Positions 22,084-23,917 of a DNA stretch of 23,917 bases are shown piece after piece; the stretch's first letter is position 1; each line of letters opens with the position of its first letter. The stretch lies in the IMG/VR virus record IMGVR_UViG_3300025617_000115, positions 1 to 23,917 of that record; one strand, written 5' to 3'. The notes below the pieces were generated by a model, which searched no databases, had not been told where the DNA came from, and saw nothing but the letters and a program-made list of their open reading frames with translations. A program made the position numbers and the translations under genes. Source of the DNA: a virus.

Positions 22084-23859
22084 TTAAAAATCTAGGATAA
22101 TTTTAAAATCTTCTTGTTGGTCTAAGTCACGAGTGACTACTGCAATGCTTTCAGTAAAGAGTACTTCGGAAGAAAAAGTATTTGCCTCTGGTCCTTTAAT
22201 CGATTCGACCGTAGCAATTTCAGTTTCACTTGTACTCTTAAGAATAACGTCGTCCTTTACAAAAGACGGTTTGTCACTATAACTTTCTACACTATTTAGG
22301 TACATTGTATAGAAGGATGGATCAGATTGTGTTTCATCCTCACGAATAAATACTACTTGAGCATTAGCACCCTGAACTGCTTTCTGTAAGGAGTCAGTCC
22401 TTCTTTGAACAGGAGATAACTCAGTAATAAACTCCAAGGTTCCTTGTTCTGCTTGAAGTCTCATTCTTTCATTAGTAATAATATCTCTTACTTGCAAACT
22501 ATTAACTGGATCATTACCGTCCATCTGATTATAAGAAATAACCATTCTTGAAGTAAACCTTAAAGTGTTTGGTGAGTTTGAAGTATTTGCAATAGTTTCC
22601 ACTTGAACGTGATTATTATTTGCGTCTACTTTTAACATTGGATCTTTGATTATAGATATACTTCTAAATTCTGTGTTGGAAGGAATGTAACCATTGCCAT
22701 TTGCAGAAATTCCTTCGTTAGAATTAAATTTAATATTCAACGCTACTTTGTCTGCTCCCAGTTCCCTAACAGGATTACTACCATGTCCTCCTACTGGAGA
22801 GACGATAACATTAGCAGAAGCACCAGATCCATGAACAACGTTTGAAGTAATATATGCTTTTGCGCGAGTATAATTTCTGCCAGAGTCTATAATTGATACA
22901 TTAGAAACACCACCATTGTTATCAACTCTAGCATATGCTTTGGCACCTTGTCCATCCCCTATGATGTTTACTGTAGGAGAAATGATTACTCGACTATCAG
23001 TATTGGGAGTTGTTGAAAAAGCAGTGTTAACTGTTAACGTCTTTGTAGATCCTACATAATTTGTGACCCGTCTCAATTGACCTGAACCAGTTCCAGAAAT
23101 AATATAAACAGAAGAACCATTGTAAATATTATCGATAGGTGAAACGTCTACTCCTGAACTACCGCTCATTCGGATTGTAAATTTTCCTCCTGCATCTACA
23201 ACTCCATTTGTTACCTGTAAATATTCGACTCCTGTGTCATTAACTTCAACAATTTCTATTGAACCATTTGTAGATGCATTTTGTACGAGCAATTGTCTAT
23301 CAGATTCAGTCGAACCATCACCCGTTTCAATTTTCTTAACAGGCATATGAACTTTCGTTAAAAATTTACTAGCGTCACCCAGAGACAATGTGTACATATA
23401 TTTCCAAGTGTACCCATCAGAAGTAGTGAAAGGTGTTGTGGAAAATCCTGAAGGTTTAATTGTTGACGGAGATCCTTGATTATTATATAAACATTTATAA
23501 ACATTGTATTCGTCTGTCATTACATAGAATGGACGATTATATAAATTAATATCAACATCTCGATACATCGAATAGACAGTTCCATTCGTCCAGTCATGTC
23601 TCAGAGTGACATGACTAACATCATTTGTATTAATTTTTTTGGCTCCGATAAAATCTCGATGCGTTTGATATTGGATATACTGACCATTGTCGATTGGAGC
23701 AGAAGGTGACGGTTCATTTTCATATTCATTAATGTTGCCAATTGCAGCGTAAAGAATGGTAGAGTTTTTTTCGTCTCTTCCGTCTTCCCTATTTAATGCA
23801 TCAATAAATGCTTCAGCATTGTTGATTGATAAATCTTTTGTTGCTAATTTGTTAGACAT
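22084..23859 (-). CDS. 8: Baseplate wedge protein, T4 gp8-like
   Basis: This 591-residue protein is longer than the 334-residue T4 gp8. The N-terminal third contains the gp8 hallmarks: WTNGTVYSMYRDVDINLYNR, NRPFYVMTDEYNVYKCLYNN, then PFTTSDGYTWKYMYTLSLGD at about residues 143-162. In T4, gp8 dimers join the wedge arms with gp6, gp7 and gp10 to form the baseplate. The extra sequence (about residues 190-480, including SGSGQLRRVTNYVG and repeated G-x-G-x turn units) looks beta-rich and is probably an added domain typical of marine homologues. The ATG overlaps the preceding stop by one base (TAATG). Identity is by pattern recognition; the first third is the best-supported part. Confidence 0.85.
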   Translation of the reverse strand: MSNKLATKDLSINNAEAFIDALNREDGRDEKNSTILYAAIGNINEYENEPSPSAPIDNGQYIQYQTHRDFIGAKKINTNDVSHVTLRHDWTNGTVYSMYRDVDINLYNRPFYVMTDEYNVYKCLYNNQGSPSTIKPSGFSTTPFTTSDGYTWKYMYTLSLGDASKFLTKVHMPVKKIETGDGSTESDRQLLVQNASTNGSIEIVEVNDTGVEYLQVTNGVVDAGGKFTIRMSGSSGVDVSPIDNIYNGSSVYIISGTGSGQLRRVTNYVGSTKTLTVNTAFSTTPNTDSRVIISPTVNIIGDGQGAKAYARVDNNGGVSNVSIIDSGRNYTRAKAYITSNVVHGSGASANVIVSPVGGHGSNPVRELGADKVALNIKFNSNEGISANGNGYIPSNTEFRSISIIKDPMLKVDANNNHVQVETIANTSNSPNTLRFTSRMVISYNQMDGNDPVNSLQVRDIITNERMRLQAEQGTLEFITELSPVQRRTDSLQKAVQGANAQVVFIREDETQSDPSFYTMYLNSVESYSDKPSFVKDDVILKSTSETEIATVESIKGPEANTFSSEVLFTESIAVVTRDLDQQEDFKIILDF

Positions 23860-23917
23860 TAACTAGACCCATTCCTGTAGTAAACGTTTGCAGATGCAAT
23901 ACTTGAATTTGCCCAAG
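23859..23917 (-). CDS. C-terminal end of an upstream structural gene, partial
   Basis: Reading into the window from the right edge, one minus-strand frame gives WANSSIASANVYYRNGSS followed by a TAA that overlaps the gp8 start by one base (TAATG), the same coupling seen at three other junctions here. The other two frames also stay open for much of this short stretch, so the choice rests on the junction. In T4-like phages a baseplate wedge gene often precedes gene 8, but 18 residues are too few to name it. Confidence 0.5.
   Translation of the reverse strand, partial: WANSSIASANVYYRNGSS

Overview
The window looks like part of the late structural region of a T4-like marine myovirus, of the type known from cyanophages and related ocean phages. 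This rests on a T4 gp8-like baseplate wedge protein, an 1885-residue virion protein with the N-terminus typical of DUF4815, several glycine/serine/threonine/asparagine-rich fibre proteins, an AT-rich composition, almost no non-coding DNA, 1- or 4-nt stop/start overlaps (TAATG, ATGA) and T4-style late promoter motifs (NATAAATA). The host cannot be read from the sequence. A marine cyanobacterium or SAR11-like bacterium is a guess from the gene set.

Layout. From the right edge leftwards on the minus strand lie the last codons of an upstream gene, gp8 (22084-23859), the DUF4815 protein (16416-22073), a 68-residue coiled-coil protein, an 1102-residue repeat-built fibre protein (12905-16213), a 318-residue probable virion protein and a 166-residue unknown. 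A four-gene block then runs on the opposite strand (8197-11453): glycosyltransferase, 2-oxoglutarate/Fe(II) oxygenase, a 431-residue unknown and a second glycosyltransferase. Its last gene meets the 166-residue gene tail to tail, overlapping by 12 nt over a pair of inverted repeats. From 8166 leftwards the minus strand carries a four-gene run: a 234-residue protein weakly resembling an ATP pyrophosphatase, a DegT/StrS-type PLP aminotransferase, a radical SAM enzyme and a 201-residue unknown. Structural genes resume at 5078: a 116-residue beta-rich protein, a 937-residue protein with two PKD-like motifs, a 277-residue virion protein, a 135-residue coiled-coil protein and a fibre protein cut by the left edge. 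No intergenic stretch exceeds about 60 bases. I saw no tRNA, CRISPR array or insertion sequence.

How the genes may work together. The right and left blocks probably build the baseplate periphery and host-contact fibres. The central eight genes (5100-11453) form an accessory enzyme island inside the structural block. Two glycosyltransferases flank an oxygenase on one strand, and an aminotransferase overlaps a radical SAM enzyme on the other. A working hypothesis is that this island makes or attaches an unusual sugar or other modification, on a virion protein or on host surface or metabolite targets. The sequence shows enzyme families and gene order only; substrate and purpose are inference.
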